This document shows positions 50,657 to 58,835 of a stretch of 64,000 bases of DNA, piece by piece. A program made the translations under genes and the position numbers. Source of the stretch: Poriferisodalis sp965205175 (GTDB lineage: Bacteria > Actinomycetota > Acidimicrobiia > Acidimicrobiales > Poriferisodalaceae); assembly GCF_965205175.1 (NCBI RefSeq), contig NZ_OZ242038.1:186001-250000 (forward strand). The letters are read 5' to 3'. Position 1 is the stretch's first letter, and the number at the start of each line of letters is the position of its first letter. The notes beneath the pieces are model-generated. The model saw nothing but the letters and a program-made list of their open reading frames with translations. It ran no database searches and was not told the origin of the DNA.

Positions 50657-51997
50657 TCAGCCGGCGTTGCCGGTCGCCAGACCGCTGACGTCTTCGAAAT
50701 CGGTGGTGAGCGGCACGACCTTGCCGTTCTCCAGCGTGCTGTAGACGACGCTGCGGTTGAACAGGCGCTGGTAGCCCGCCAGCCCGTCGGTCCACTCCTG
50801 GGTGAAGTCCAGCACCGGGACCATGCCGCCGAGGTCGAGGTTGTCGGTGTTCGATGCCGCTTCGAAGAACGAGGAGGCGGTGATCTCGCCGTCGATGGTC
50901 TCAGCGATCTGTGCGAAGGCGACGAAGGCAGCCCAGGTGCCCATCCCGCCGAGGCTGTTGTAGTCGTGCTCGGTGGTGTCGTAGCCGCCCTCGTCGAGTG
51001 CCAGCCGGTACTCATCCCACGGCGCCGTGGAGATGTCCGGGTACATGCCGGCGATGATGTCGCCGTCGGTGGCCTCTTCGTTGCCTGCTGCCGAGATTTC
51101 GTTCAGGTTGCCTTGGGGGCCGTACTGCCGGGCATCGGTGCCCGACTGAGCCCACGCGGTGTTCCAGGTGATGTACGGCGTCTCGGAGATGATGCCGATC
51201 ACGCAGTCGGCGCCGGTCGTGGCCTGGGCGACCTCGGAGGAGTAGTCCTGCGCCGTGGGCGGCAAGATGATGATGTCGCCGAAGCTCTGTCCGAGCGCCT
51301 CGATCGCGTTCTCCATCGGCGGGAGGAAAATCTGGGCGCCGTCGATAATCACTGCGTTGATGGCACCGCAACCGTCCTCGATCGCCCGCTTCACGGCGCC
51401 GACGGCGTACATCGGCTGGTTCCCGATGGGGAACGAGTGCGGACTCGTCAGCTCGGACGGCGTGATCGGACAGCACGGGCCGAACCAGGTGATGTCGGAC
51501 TCTGCGATCACCGGGACGATGCTCTCGGCGAAGAAGGTGAACGAGCCGACGACGGCCACCATGTCCTCCTCCACGGCCTCGCGAGCGCACGTCGCGGCCA
51601 CGGCCGGGTCGAACTGCTCGTCGCAGACGGTGACCTCCAGCGGCCGTCCGCCGATGCCGCCTCGCGCATTGATGTACGCGGCGTAGGCGTTGGCGGTGTT
51701 CGCAATGTTGGCGTAGGTCGGGCCTGCTGCGTTGAGCGTGGTGACCGTCATGACCCGGATGGGCTCGCCGCTGGGCATCGCTGCCATCGCTTCGGTGGTC
51801 GTGGGAGCTGCGGCCTGCGTTGTGGGCGCCGCTGCCTGCGTGGTCTCGGGTGCCGGCTGGGTGGTGCTCGCCCCGTCGTCGTCATCATCGCTGCCGCAGG
51901 CGGCGGCGGTCAACGCGAACACGGCGAGGATCGCCGCGATCGCTCGCCACGAGCGCCGTTTCGTGCCGCGCCTCAGAACTTCCTCGCTGGTGGTCAT
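50657..51997 (-). CDS. ABC transporter substrate-binding lipoprotein (LivJ-like)
   Basis: A 446-residue periplasmic-binding-protein type I lipoprotein. Signal: KRRSWRAIAAILAVFALTAAAC with the lipidated Cys at about residue 34, then an acidic and Thr/Ala-rich spacer. The binding domain carries GEPIRVMTVTTLNAAGPTYAN, YINARGGIGGRPLEVTVCDE and CAREAVEEDMVAVVGSFTFF, the usual LivJ elements. It delivers its ligand to the LivHMG/LivF complex encoded downstream. The ribosome site GGGAGGG lies 8 nt before ATG 51997. It is the first gene of a four-gene operon with the DUF3556 protein last. The ligand cannot be named from the sequence. Confidence 0.93.
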   Translation of the reverse strand: MTTSEEVLRRGTKRRSWRAIAAILAVFALTAAACGSDDDDDGASTTQPAPETTQAAAPTTQAAAPTTTEAMAAMPSGEPIRVMTVTTLNAAGPTYANIANTANAYAAYINARGGIGGRPLEVTVCDEQFDPAVAATCAREAVEEDMVAVVGSFTFFAESIVPVIAESDITWFGPCCPITPSELTSPHSFPIGNQPMYAVGAVKRAIEDGCGAINAVIIDGAQIFLPPMENAIEALGQSFGDIIILPPTAQDYSSEVAQATTGADCVIGIISETPYITWNTAWAQSGTDARQYGPQGNLNEISAAGNEEATDGDIIAGMYPDISTAPWDEYRLALDEGGYDTTEHDYNSLGGMGTWAAFVAFAQIAETIDGEITASSFFEAASNTDNLDLGGMVPVLDFTQEWTDGLAGYQRLFNRSVVYSTLENGKVVPLTTDFEDVSGLATGNAG

Positions 51998-52165
51998 GCG
52001 TTGTCCCTCCCTGGACTGCGGCAGGCACTTCAGCGAGCCGACTCGGCCGCCGCCTGCACCGCGGTCATTGAAGCAGACTCGACGGCCTCCCGCACCAGTG
52101 CCGGCCGCGACACCGCCCGTCGCGGCGGTCCACGGCGATTCCCGTGGGCACCGCGACCAGCCGAG

Positions 52166-52318
52166 CTACGCGATGGCGAAGACGACGATGGCGACGATGA
52201 ACGCGATCGTCAGCGCCAGCACCGCCATCGCCGCGAGCCCGTCGCTGCGCGTACGGTCCCGCTCTGCGGCGTCGGTTTGCTCTTGCGGTTCGTCGGTCGG
52301 ATCGGTCGGCTCGTGCAT
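52166..52318 (-). CDS. Small single-pass membrane protein (50 residues)
   Basis: A short gene of 51 codons: an acidic, Thr/Asp-rich cytosolic part (MHEPTDPTDEPQEQTDAAER) and one strong transmembrane helix MAVLALTIAFIVAIVVFAIA at the very C-terminus, with no positively charged tail. An in-frame GTG at 52333 overlaps the TGA of the methyltransferase-HNH gene (GTGA), which would give 55 residues and translational coupling. It resembles no family I can name. The tail-anchored layout and coupling to a DNA-modification gene are the only clues. Confidence 0.6.
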   Translation of the reverse strand: MHEPTDPTDEPQEQTDAAERDRTRSDGLAAMAVLALTIAFIVAIVVFAIA

Positions 52319-52329
52319 CCCCCGCTCGC

Positions 52330-53553
52330 TCACGTCGCCATCTGCAGTCGATCACGCAGGTAGGCCATGCCACGGTCACCTTTCACGCTATTGCAGCGCG
52401 CGCAGAGCAGCTGCAAGTTCGAGATATGGTCGGTACCACCCTTGCTGCGGGCAATAATGTGGTCCACCGTCAGATTCTGTTCCCTAAAGTGCAGTCCACA
52501 GCCAGCACAATGTCCACCTTGTTCTCCGTATAGTCGCTTGCGATTCTCCACACCATTGTGAGGCGGCAGTCGACCAAGATCGGTACGCTGCAAGATATCG
52601 GTACGGTGGATCACGTCTTCAAAGATGCCTTGACGGCCACGAAGGCGGTCGACGACCAGCTGTGCCGCCATCGGCGAAATATCGATGCCGATCCACGAAC
52701 GGTTCAGATCATGTGCGGCCACACAGGTGGTAGCACAACCTGCAAACGGGTCAAAGACAATCTCGCCAGGGTTGCTCGACGCTTCAATGACTCGATGCAA
52801 CACGGCCAGCGGCTTTTGTGTCGGGTATCCTATCCTCTCCGGGGACGTCTGAGACATGGTATATTCGATGAGTTCGTCATTGTCCCAGACCGTATCGACC
52901 GGCTTACCGCCCTTGAGATAGTACTTCTTGTCATTCTGTACGAAGTAGTGTCCGCCCGCGTCCTCGAGGTGGTACTTTGCCTTCATCCATTTGCTCACTT
53001 CCCCGCGAATCTTGTTGTGGTGCGCAAGCCGTGACTTTGCGTAGTAGAAGATAACGTCGTGCTTCCGCGGGAACCAACGCTTCGTATTGTAGCCTCCGAG
53101 GCCGTAGTGCCAGGTGATTTCGTTTCTGAATTGCTCGCGTCCAAAAATGGCATCCAGGAGCAACTTCAGATAGTGGGACATCGTCGGATCACAGTGCAGG
53201 TAAATACTCCCGGTCGGTCTGAGAATTCGGTGCATCTCCAACAGTCGTATCGCCATATAGGCAAGATAGGCCTTATCGGAGTCTGACATCGCGGCAAGCA
53301 GTACTCTCCACAGTGCTGGGTGTTGCGATTCCATGAGCTCAATCCACTCAGCATCAAGGTCGCTGAGCGTCCACGTATCCGAAAATGCCGCACCTGCAGC
53401 GACCGAGCCGATAGGGGCAGCATAGTTCGTATTGCTGTTGAACGGTGGATCAAGGTATATGAGGTCTACTGATTCACTGTTCATGCCTCTGAGAATGTAG
53501 AGATTATCGTGAGTGAAGATGGTCTTGTCGGACCAATTCGGCTGTCCCATCAT
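52330..53553 (-). CDS. DNA methyltransferase (beta-class) fused to HNH nuclease domain
   Basis: A 407-residue protein. Residues 1-310 form a beta-class amino-methyltransferase: motif IV LDPPFNS (35-38 DPPF), YPTQKP (243-248) and SAM-binding motif I FDPFAGCATTCVAAHDL (about 267-283), so the order IV to I gives N4-cytosine or N6-adenine methylation. Residues 335-405 are an HNH zinc-finger nuclease: CAGC (349-352), VDHIIARSKGGTDHISNLQL with the catalytic DH, and CARC (384-387). One chain therefore carries modification and possible cleavage functions. GC content is clearly lower than in flanking genes, suggesting recent transfer. No specificity or helicase subunit is nearby. ATG 53553 or the next codon ATG 53550. 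Confidence 0.9.
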   Translation of the reverse strand: MMGQPNWSDKTIFTHDNLYILRGMNSESVDLIYLDPPFNSNTNYAAPIGSVAAGAAFSDTWTLSDLDAEWIELMESQHPALWRVLLAAMSDSDKAYLAYMAIRLLEMHRILRPTGSIYLHCDPTMSHYLKLLLDAIFGREQFRNEITWHYGLGGYNTKRWFPRKHDVIFYYAKSRLAHHNKIRGEVSKWMKAKYHLEDAGGHYFVQNDKKYYLKGGKPVDTVWDNDELIEYTMSQTSPERIGYPTQKPLAVLHRVIEASSNPGEIVFDPFAGCATTCVAAHDLNRSWIGIDISPMAAQLVVDRLRGRQGIFEDVIHRTDILQRTDLGRLPPHNGVENRKRLYGEQGGHCAGCGLHFREQNLTVDHIIARSKGGTDHISNLQLLCARCNSVKGDRGMAYLRDRLQMAT

Positions 53554-53669
53554 GGTTTCTTTCTCTGTGCAGGACCCTGTATTGTGTCGCAGTTAGGCTT
53601 GCCACACCGAATGCAGTATATGGCTGTTATCGGTCAATTGAGGCTCCGGGTTCCTTGTGATGTATCTCG

Positions 53670-54580
53670 TCAATCATCGTCGGAGTCTTCGAGGGGTTGA
53701 GCGTAGTAGGGGGCGATGATCTGGCACAGGCGGTGCAGTTCGTCGTATGCCTGGTCCCACCTCGGGTGGGTCTCGACGAAAGTGCCGCCGTAGTCGTTGT
53801 AGAGATCGAGCAGCAGACACTTGAACTCGATGCCGTGGCCGTCAGTGCGTTCGTCTTCTTCCAGTTCGGCAGTGTATGCCGTCTCGCCTTCCCAGAGAAC
53901 GTGCTGCCAGTTATCGATCTGGTGCGCGAGTTCGTGCAGGATGACGAACCTGTTGCGTTTGGGTGTGACGATACGACCGGATTTCTTGTGGCTAAGCCTT
54001 GCCGAATAGGTGGTGTAGGTGTCAACAGTGTTGTCATCCCACCAGTACACAGCCTTGCCCATTTTTGTCGCTTGTCGATCCTAAAGTCACTGGGAACCGA
54101 GCATGCATATGGCGCATCACCGTCCTCAGTGCAGTGCTCTTGGACCTTCCTGCTTCCAGAGTTGATCAGCGGCACTCGCGGAGACCAGTCGTCGGGCAGC
54201 ACCAACTGATACCAGTCACCGTCGGGTTGGTCCTTGTCTTCAGGAAAGAACAGCGTTCGGGAGAACTCTCGTCGCATCCAGGGCGTGTACTTCTCCCACA
54301 CGTTCTTCACCAGTGTTTCAGCTTCTGCTTTTCCGAGGCGATAGGCATTGTCGTAAGAGGCGTCATTGAAGTCGGCGTCCATGAGCATGCATCGCTCCCA
54401 CGCATACCAGTCTTCGGCGAAGTCGTTGTGGAAGTCCCGCAGCTCGTCGTCGAAGGCAACGCAGTGAAGGTTCACGATGTCAGGGTCCCTGTAGCCCCCG
54501 CCGATGTCCATCCTGGTGCCGCTGAGGTCGGCACCGAAGAATGCGACGACGAGCATCGCAAGGTAGCTGAATGGGATCAT
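53670..54580 (-). pseudogene. Secreted HExxH metallopeptidase-like gene with frame change at an A5 run
   Basis: The first 170 codons from ATG 54580 encode a signal peptide (MIPFSYLAMLVVAFFGADLS) and a domain with DELRDFHNDFAEDWYAWERC. After FRIDKRQK (near 54065) meaningful sequence continues only in the -1 frame as AVYWWDDNTVDTYTTYSARL and FVILHELAHQIDNW, with a third possible zinc ligand in DGHGIEF (SprT/metallohydrolase-like spacing). The junction is CAAAAATGGG, an A5 run where a -1 slip would restore the frame, so it may be a programmed frameshift, a recent mutation or a sequence error. A separate start at ATG 54062 is also possible. Composition is AT-richer than the surrounding genome. 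Function unknown; the zinc motif suggests proteolysis. Confidence 0.6.
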
Positions 54581-54685
54581 GGGTGGTTCCTTCCGGCTGG
54601 GCCGATGGGTGACTCGTCCCCATCTGGGCGACGTGTGTCCATGATGACGTAGGGGTGTGACACGCTCCCTCGGGACGGCTGCCAG

Positions 54686-54936
54686 TCAGGCCCAGAGCCA
54701 GGCGAAGCTGTCGATGAGCCGTGATGCTGCCATCAGCGCAGCCAGTTGGCTGAGCTGTAGCGCCTAGGACGTCGCCGGTCATGCCGCCGAATCGATAGCG
54801 GGCCGCCATTCCGACCACGAGCGCAGCGCCTGCCGCTGCGAGCGCAGCGAGCACGCCCACCGTCCCGAGCCCGACAGCAACAGCACCGCACACGACCGGT
54901 GCCGCTGCGCGACCCGCCGGTGAGCACGATCAGCAT
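54686..54936 (-). pseudogene. cobU/cobS deletion scar
   Basis: From ATG 54936 the first residues MLIVLTGGSRSG are the P-loop start of CobU (adenosylcobinamide kinase). The sequence then changes frame and becomes the C-terminus of CobS (cobalamin synthase): GRAAAPVVCGAVAVGLGTVG, ALVVGMAARYRFGGMTGDVLGA and, after another one-base shift, LQLSQLAALMAASRL. An in-frame deletion-like event apparently joined the 5' end of cobU to the 3' end of cobS, followed by a small indel. Neither enzyme is functional here, so lower-ligand assembly of B12 by this locus is lost. Confidence 0.7.
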
Positions 54937-54949
54937 GGACAGGTCGGCA

Positions 54950-56161
54950 TCAGCAGCGGACCAGCAGCAGGCCGGAGCGTGCCTTCGGCAGGAAGCAGGT
55001 GGTCTTGGGCGGCATCACCGCGCCGAAGTCGGCCACCTCGAACACCGAGTCGAGCAGCACCGGCGCCAGCAGGATGGTGACCGGCGCTGCACTGGTGGCG
55101 GCCGCGGCGGGCCGGTAGGCAATTCGGGGGTCCGAAGCGCTCTCCACGCCGAAGATCTCGCCCAGCACGCAGTCGTGTACGAATGCTGCGTCCAGCCGGG
55201 TCGCCGGATTGGGAACCGGTGATACCGAGCTGCCGAGTCCGGCATCGCGCACACGTGCCCGGTACCAGCGGCCCGCCACGCCCAGGCCGATCCAGCCAGG
55301 CGTGCGGGGGCGCGCCGCAGCGGCGTCCGGCACCTCCTCCATGTCGCAGCGAACGCTCATCATCTCCATGACGCGCCTGGGCATCAGATGCAGTTCGCTC
55401 AGCTCGCGGTCGAAGCTGCCGAGGTGCAGCTCCTCTGCAGGCGCACAGGCCACGAGCACGTGCGAGAAGCCTGCCTGCCGAGCAGCGGCGACCCGATGGT
55501 GCCCGTCCACGATGTAGAGCGGACCGTCGAGCCCGACACCGGCGCCCTCGCCGCCTGCGACTACCGCCGGCCAGAGCGTGACCCGGGCGCCGTCGACGGT
55601 CTTGGTGTCCAGCAGCGGGGCCAGCGGCGTGGACGATCGGTTCGATTCTGCCGATCCACGGGACTCGACGGGTTCGGCTGCGGCGAGCGTGGCCTCGATG
55701 ACTGCGGCCACTGCTGTCAGCCGTGGCGCGGTCACCACCACCGGACTGGACATGCAGCCGACTTCGCTGAAGTGTACGGCCAAGCCGTGGACCCGGCCCG
55801 GCTGGGTGTCCTCGTGCGGGCGCAGCTCGTGGGCATCGAGGCGCACGCAGCCCAGCAGGGCGTGCTGCACGCAGTCGTCGGCCTCGACTCGCTGCACGTA
55901 CAGGCTCGGGGCCCGAGTGTCGCCGAATGCCCCGAGGCCGATCAGCCGATTCAGCGCCTGGGTGCTGCGCGTGGCGTGACGGCGGTGCTCGCTTGGGTGG
56001 CCGGAGCTGCCGGCCGGCACACCGGCCACGTGGGCGAACGAGTCCGGATTCTCCGCGAGCCGGCGGGCGTGCTCGTCGGGCGTGAGCGAGTCGTAGGGCG
56101 CGGGAATCACGGTCGGCGCCCATTCGGGCACCAGCACACGAGCACGCACCGGCTCGATCAT
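54950..56161 (-). CDS. DUF1015 family protein
   Basis: A 403-residue cytoplasmic protein. Family markers: PAPYDSLTPDEHARRLAENPDSF near the N-terminus, LYIVDGHHRVAAARQAG (ParB-like DGHHR motif) in the middle and VMPPKTTCFLPKARSGLLL at the end. DUF1015 proteins are widespread and sometimes linked to SerA; they may be kinases related to the ParB-like serine kinase, but this is unproven. The usual KxTWFxPK of the C-terminus is KTTCFLPK here. ATG 56161 follows GGGGAGGGG. Its stop lies 14 nt before the cobU/cobS scar and its start 35 nt after the CoA-transferase gene. Confidence 0.82.
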   Translation of the reverse strand: MIEPVRARVLVPEWAPTVIPAPYDSLTPDEHARRLAENPDSFAHVAGVPAGSSGHPSEHRRHATRSTQALNRLIGLGAFGDTRAPSLYVQRVEADDCVQHALLGCVRLDAHELRPHEDTQPGRVHGLAVHFSEVGCMSSPVVVTAPRLTAVAAVIEATLAAAEPVESRGSAESNRSSTPLAPLLDTKTVDGARVTLWPAVVAGGEGAGVGLDGPLYIVDGHHRVAAARQAGFSHVLVACAPAEELHLGSFDRELSELHLMPRRVMEMMSVRCDMEEVPDAAAARPRTPGWIGLGVAGRWYRARVRDAGLGSSVSPVPNPATRLDAAFVHDCVLGEIFGVESASDPRIAYRPAAAATSAAPVTILLAPVLLDSVFEVADFGAVMPPKTTCFLPKARSGLLLVRC

Positions 56162-56195
56162 CTGCTGCCCCTCCCCACTGCCACGACCTGCTTGC

Positions 56196-57392
56196 TCAGG
56201 GGATGACGCCGGACTGCTTCAGCTGCTCGATGTCGTCCCAGCCATAGCCGTGCTCCACCAAGATCAGCTCGGTGTGCTGGCCGATCTCCGGCGACGGTCC
56301 TCCCGGCGCCCAGGAGCTCTCGGAGAAGTCCACCGGCGTCGCAACCATCTCGACGGTGCCGCCGTCCGGCGTCGGCACCGTCACCCAGCAGCCTGCCGCG
56401 TGCGCCTGGGCGTCGGAGCGCAGCTCGGCGGTGGACTGCACGGGGGCCCACCAGACATCGTTCGCATCGAAGATCTCGCCCCACGCTGCGCGGGTGCGGG
56501 TGGCCATGACGGCGTCCATCTCCGAAGTGAGCGCCTTGGCGTGCTCGAGGCGCAGCACGATGTCGGCAAAACGCGGGTCGTTCTCCCATGCGGGCCTGTC
56601 CAGCGCGCGCACCACGTTGGGCCAGTGGCGGTCGCCTTCGAGTCCCAGCATCCAGAGCCATTCGCCGTCGCTGCAGCGGTAGCAGTTGATGAGCGGGTTG
56701 GGCGGGCTGTCGCGGCCCCATGCCTCGGTGTCCGCACCGGTCATGGCGGTGACGTTGTGGTCCCAGCCCAGCATGTAGGTGCCTAGGCGCATCAGCGAGG
56801 ACTCCACCAGCTGACCCTTGCCGGTGCTCGTGCGATGGAACAGCGCAGCCGCGACGCCCGCCGCGGCGGCGAGCCCGGTCATGTGGTCGCCCATGCCGCC
56901 GCGCTGGTAGGGCAGGTCGGCATCGGCGGGAGTCAGCGAGCGGACGATCCCCGCACGCGGCCAGAACGCTCCCACGTCGTAGGTCTGACGGTCCCGCTCG
57001 TCGCCCCGCAGCGACAGCCCGGTGACGCTGGCGTAGATCAGGCGCGGGTAGCGCGGCGCCAGCGAGGGGTAGTCGAGGCCCATGCGCTCCAGGCCGCCGG
57101 GCCGGATGTTCGAGACGAAGACGTCGGCGTCGCCCAGCAGGCGGTGCAAGGCAGCGAGCCCGTCGGGGTGCCGCAAGTCCAAGGCGATGCTGCGCTTGCC
57201 TCGGTTGTCCAGATCGAAGGGCGGGTTGCCCTCGCCCGGGTACAGCCATTCCAGCGAACGAAACGGGTCCCCCTCGGGCGTTTCCACCTTGAGGACCTCC
57301 GCGCCCCAATCGGCCAGGATCCCGCCGCAGGCAGGACCGGCGATCCACACGCCCAGCTCGACGACGCGGATGCCCTCCATCGGCCCGGCCAT
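56196..57392 (-). CDS. CaiB/BaiF CoA-transferase family protein
   Basis: A 398-residue family III CoA-transferase. It starts MAGPMEGIRVVELGVWIAGP and has GGILADWGAEVLKVETPEGDP, DLDNRGKRSIALDLRHPDGL, the catalytic Asp region GGMGDHMTGLAAAAG, and C-terminal VWWAPVQSTAEL. These enzymes move CoA between organic acids, e.g. carnitine, oxalate, bile acids or aryl-succinates; substrate cannot be inferred. ATG 57392 has GGGGGAG 6 nt upstream, better than the ATG at 57434. It lies between the DUF1015 gene and the amidohydrolase on the same strand (short gaps), followed further upstream by the AMP-ligase, so a shared acid-activation pathway is plausible. Confidence 0.93.
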   Translation of the reverse strand: MAGPMEGIRVVELGVWIAGPACGGILADWGAEVLKVETPEGDPFRSLEWLYPGEGNPPFDLDNRGKRSIALDLRHPDGLAALHRLLGDADVFVSNIRPGGLERMGLDYPSLAPRYPRLIYASVTGLSLRGDERDRQTYDVGAFWPRAGIVRSLTPADADLPYQRGGMGDHMTGLAAAAGVAAALFHRTSTGKGQLVESSLMRLGTYMLGWDHNVTAMTGADTEAWGRDSPPNPLINCYRCSDGEWLWMLGLEGDRHWPNVVRALDRPAWENDPRFADIVLRLEHAKALTSEMDAVMATRTRAAWGEIFDANDVWWAPVQSTAELRSDAQAHAAGCWVTVPTPDGGTVEMVATPVDFSESSWAPGGPSPEIGQHTELILVEHGYGWDDIEQLKQSGVIP

Positions 57393-57458
57393 CGGCGCTC
57401 CCCCTGTTGAACCGACTGTTGCGCCACGAGACACTGCCCCGGCGACGGCGCAGAGTAC

Positions 57459-58688
57459 TCAGGAATGCTCGCAGCCGGGCTGAGGCGCCGCACACAGCCG
57501 GAGCGCGGTGGCTGCGTCGACGCGTTCGGCGGGGGCGAGGTCGCGTCCGATGGCCGCAGCCATCCACTCTGTCGGATCGGCGGGCACCGTCGGAGCATCA
57601 GAAGACAGCGTGACGCGGATGCCGCGGCGCAACAGGCTCGCCAGCGGCCACAGCCACTGCTGTTCGGCTGCCGAGAGCTGATCTCGATACTTGGGCGCGC
57701 GCCGCGTGACGAAGCTGGGCTGGGTCACCACCGCAACGCCGAGCCGTGCGATGCGGTCCAGCTGTTCGGGCAGCGCCAGCGCGCAGTGCTCGATGCGGTC
57801 GACGGTGTCGGCGTGGCGGGCCGGCGGGTGGGCTTCGAGCGCGTCGAGTGCTGCCTGCATGGTGTCGATGTCCATGGCGTGAATGGCAACTGGGAAGCCG
57901 TGAACCCGGGCCGTCGCGACTAGTTCGTCGATGGCGCTGTCGTCGTCGTGGGGCGGCATCACCTTGGCGTGACCGATGCGCACGTTCGCCCGCACGCCGG
58001 ACGCGCCGGCAGCCTCGCGCGTGTCGCCGTCGGCGCCGCTGGTGGGCGTGCTGCCAGTCTCGCTCGGTGCTGTCGCGGAGCTGTACACCCGCGCACCAAA
58101 GACGAGACCTCCCAGCGACTCGAGCCGGTTCGCGCCCACCATCGCCGTGACCGACACGGCCGGTGCCGCGGCGACGGCATCGGCGAGCAGCTCCAGCGCT
58201 GCCAAGTCGTTCGTGTGGGTGGCGTCGGTGCATGCACGGATGCCGTGCGCAGCGAGGTCGGCGAGCACCGCCGCAAGCTCGGCCACGATCTCGGCACGCT
58301 CCGGCCTCGGCACTGCCGCCAGCACGTCGTGGCGCTCGACGAGCACCTCGCCCGCGCCGAGACCAAGCGCTCGCCCCGCCGCGGTGTTCACCACAGCCAC
58401 GTGACCGGTGAGGTGATGCAGCACTGCGGGCCGACCGAAGGTCACCGCATCCAGTTCTGCGACGGTCGGATGACGCCGCTCTGCGAGCAGCGCATCGTCG
58501 TATCCCCAGACCCGCAGCCACGAGGTCGCGTCCCCAGCGCGATCGCGCTCGCGAATGCCGCGCTGGACGGTCTCAAGCAGTTCGCTTACCGTCGCGGCGC
58601 CTCGCACGTCGATGGAGCGCCGCGCAGCCGCGCACGCCAGAAGATGCAGGTGATCGTCTCGATACCCCGGCGCGGCGACGGTGCTCAT
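57459..58688 (-). CDS. Compact amidohydrolase (amidohydrolase_3/cytosine deaminase-like)
   Basis: A 409-residue TIM-barrel hydrolase with metal motif GYRDDHLHLLA (HxH), the third ligand region VRIGHAKVMPPH, VAIHAMD, RIEHCAL and the terminal metal Asp in LSSDAPTVPADP. Unlike most family members it begins at the HxH strand and ends shortly after the last helix (LRLCAAPQPGCEHS), so the usual beta-sandwich formed by N- and C-terminal segments is missing. The C-terminal end may therefore be truncated. The substrate is unknown. Gene order with the CoA-transferase and AMP-ligase suggests catabolism of an amide or cyclic compound (inference). Confidence 0.85.
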   Translation of the reverse strand: MSTVAAPGYRDDHLHLLACAAARRSIDVRGAATVSELLETVQRGIRERDRAGDATSWLRVWGYDDALLAERRHPTVAELDAVTFGRPAVLHHLTGHVAVVNTAAGRALGLGAGEVLVERHDVLAAVPRPERAEIVAELAAVLADLAAHGIRACTDATHTNDLAALELLADAVAAAPAVSVTAMVGANRLESLGGLVFGARVYSSATAPSETGSTPTSGADGDTREAAGASGVRANVRIGHAKVMPPHDDDSAIDELVATARVHGFPVAIHAMDIDTMQAALDALEAHPPARHADTVDRIEHCALALPEQLDRIARLGVAVVTQPSFVTRRAPKYRDQLSAAEQQWLWPLASLLRRGIRVTLSSDAPTVPADPTEWMAAAIGRDLAPAERVDAATALRLCAAPQPGCEHS

Positions 58689-58835
58689 CGGTGCGCTTGA
58701 CCGCGATGTCTTTGACAGAGGCGAGACCGGCGATCCGGCTCAAGACGGCGGAACCGCAGCGTGGAAGCTGTCGGGCCGGTGCCGGCCACGCCGTGACGCA
58801 ACTCGCTCACAGGCAGCGGCGCAGCCGCCGGCCGC

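Noticed and set aside
57392..57462. A second UGA-selenocysteine site at the end of the compact amidohydrolase
   Set aside because: Sequence after that TGA has no family similarity and no Cys/Sec motif, and the next gene starts there.
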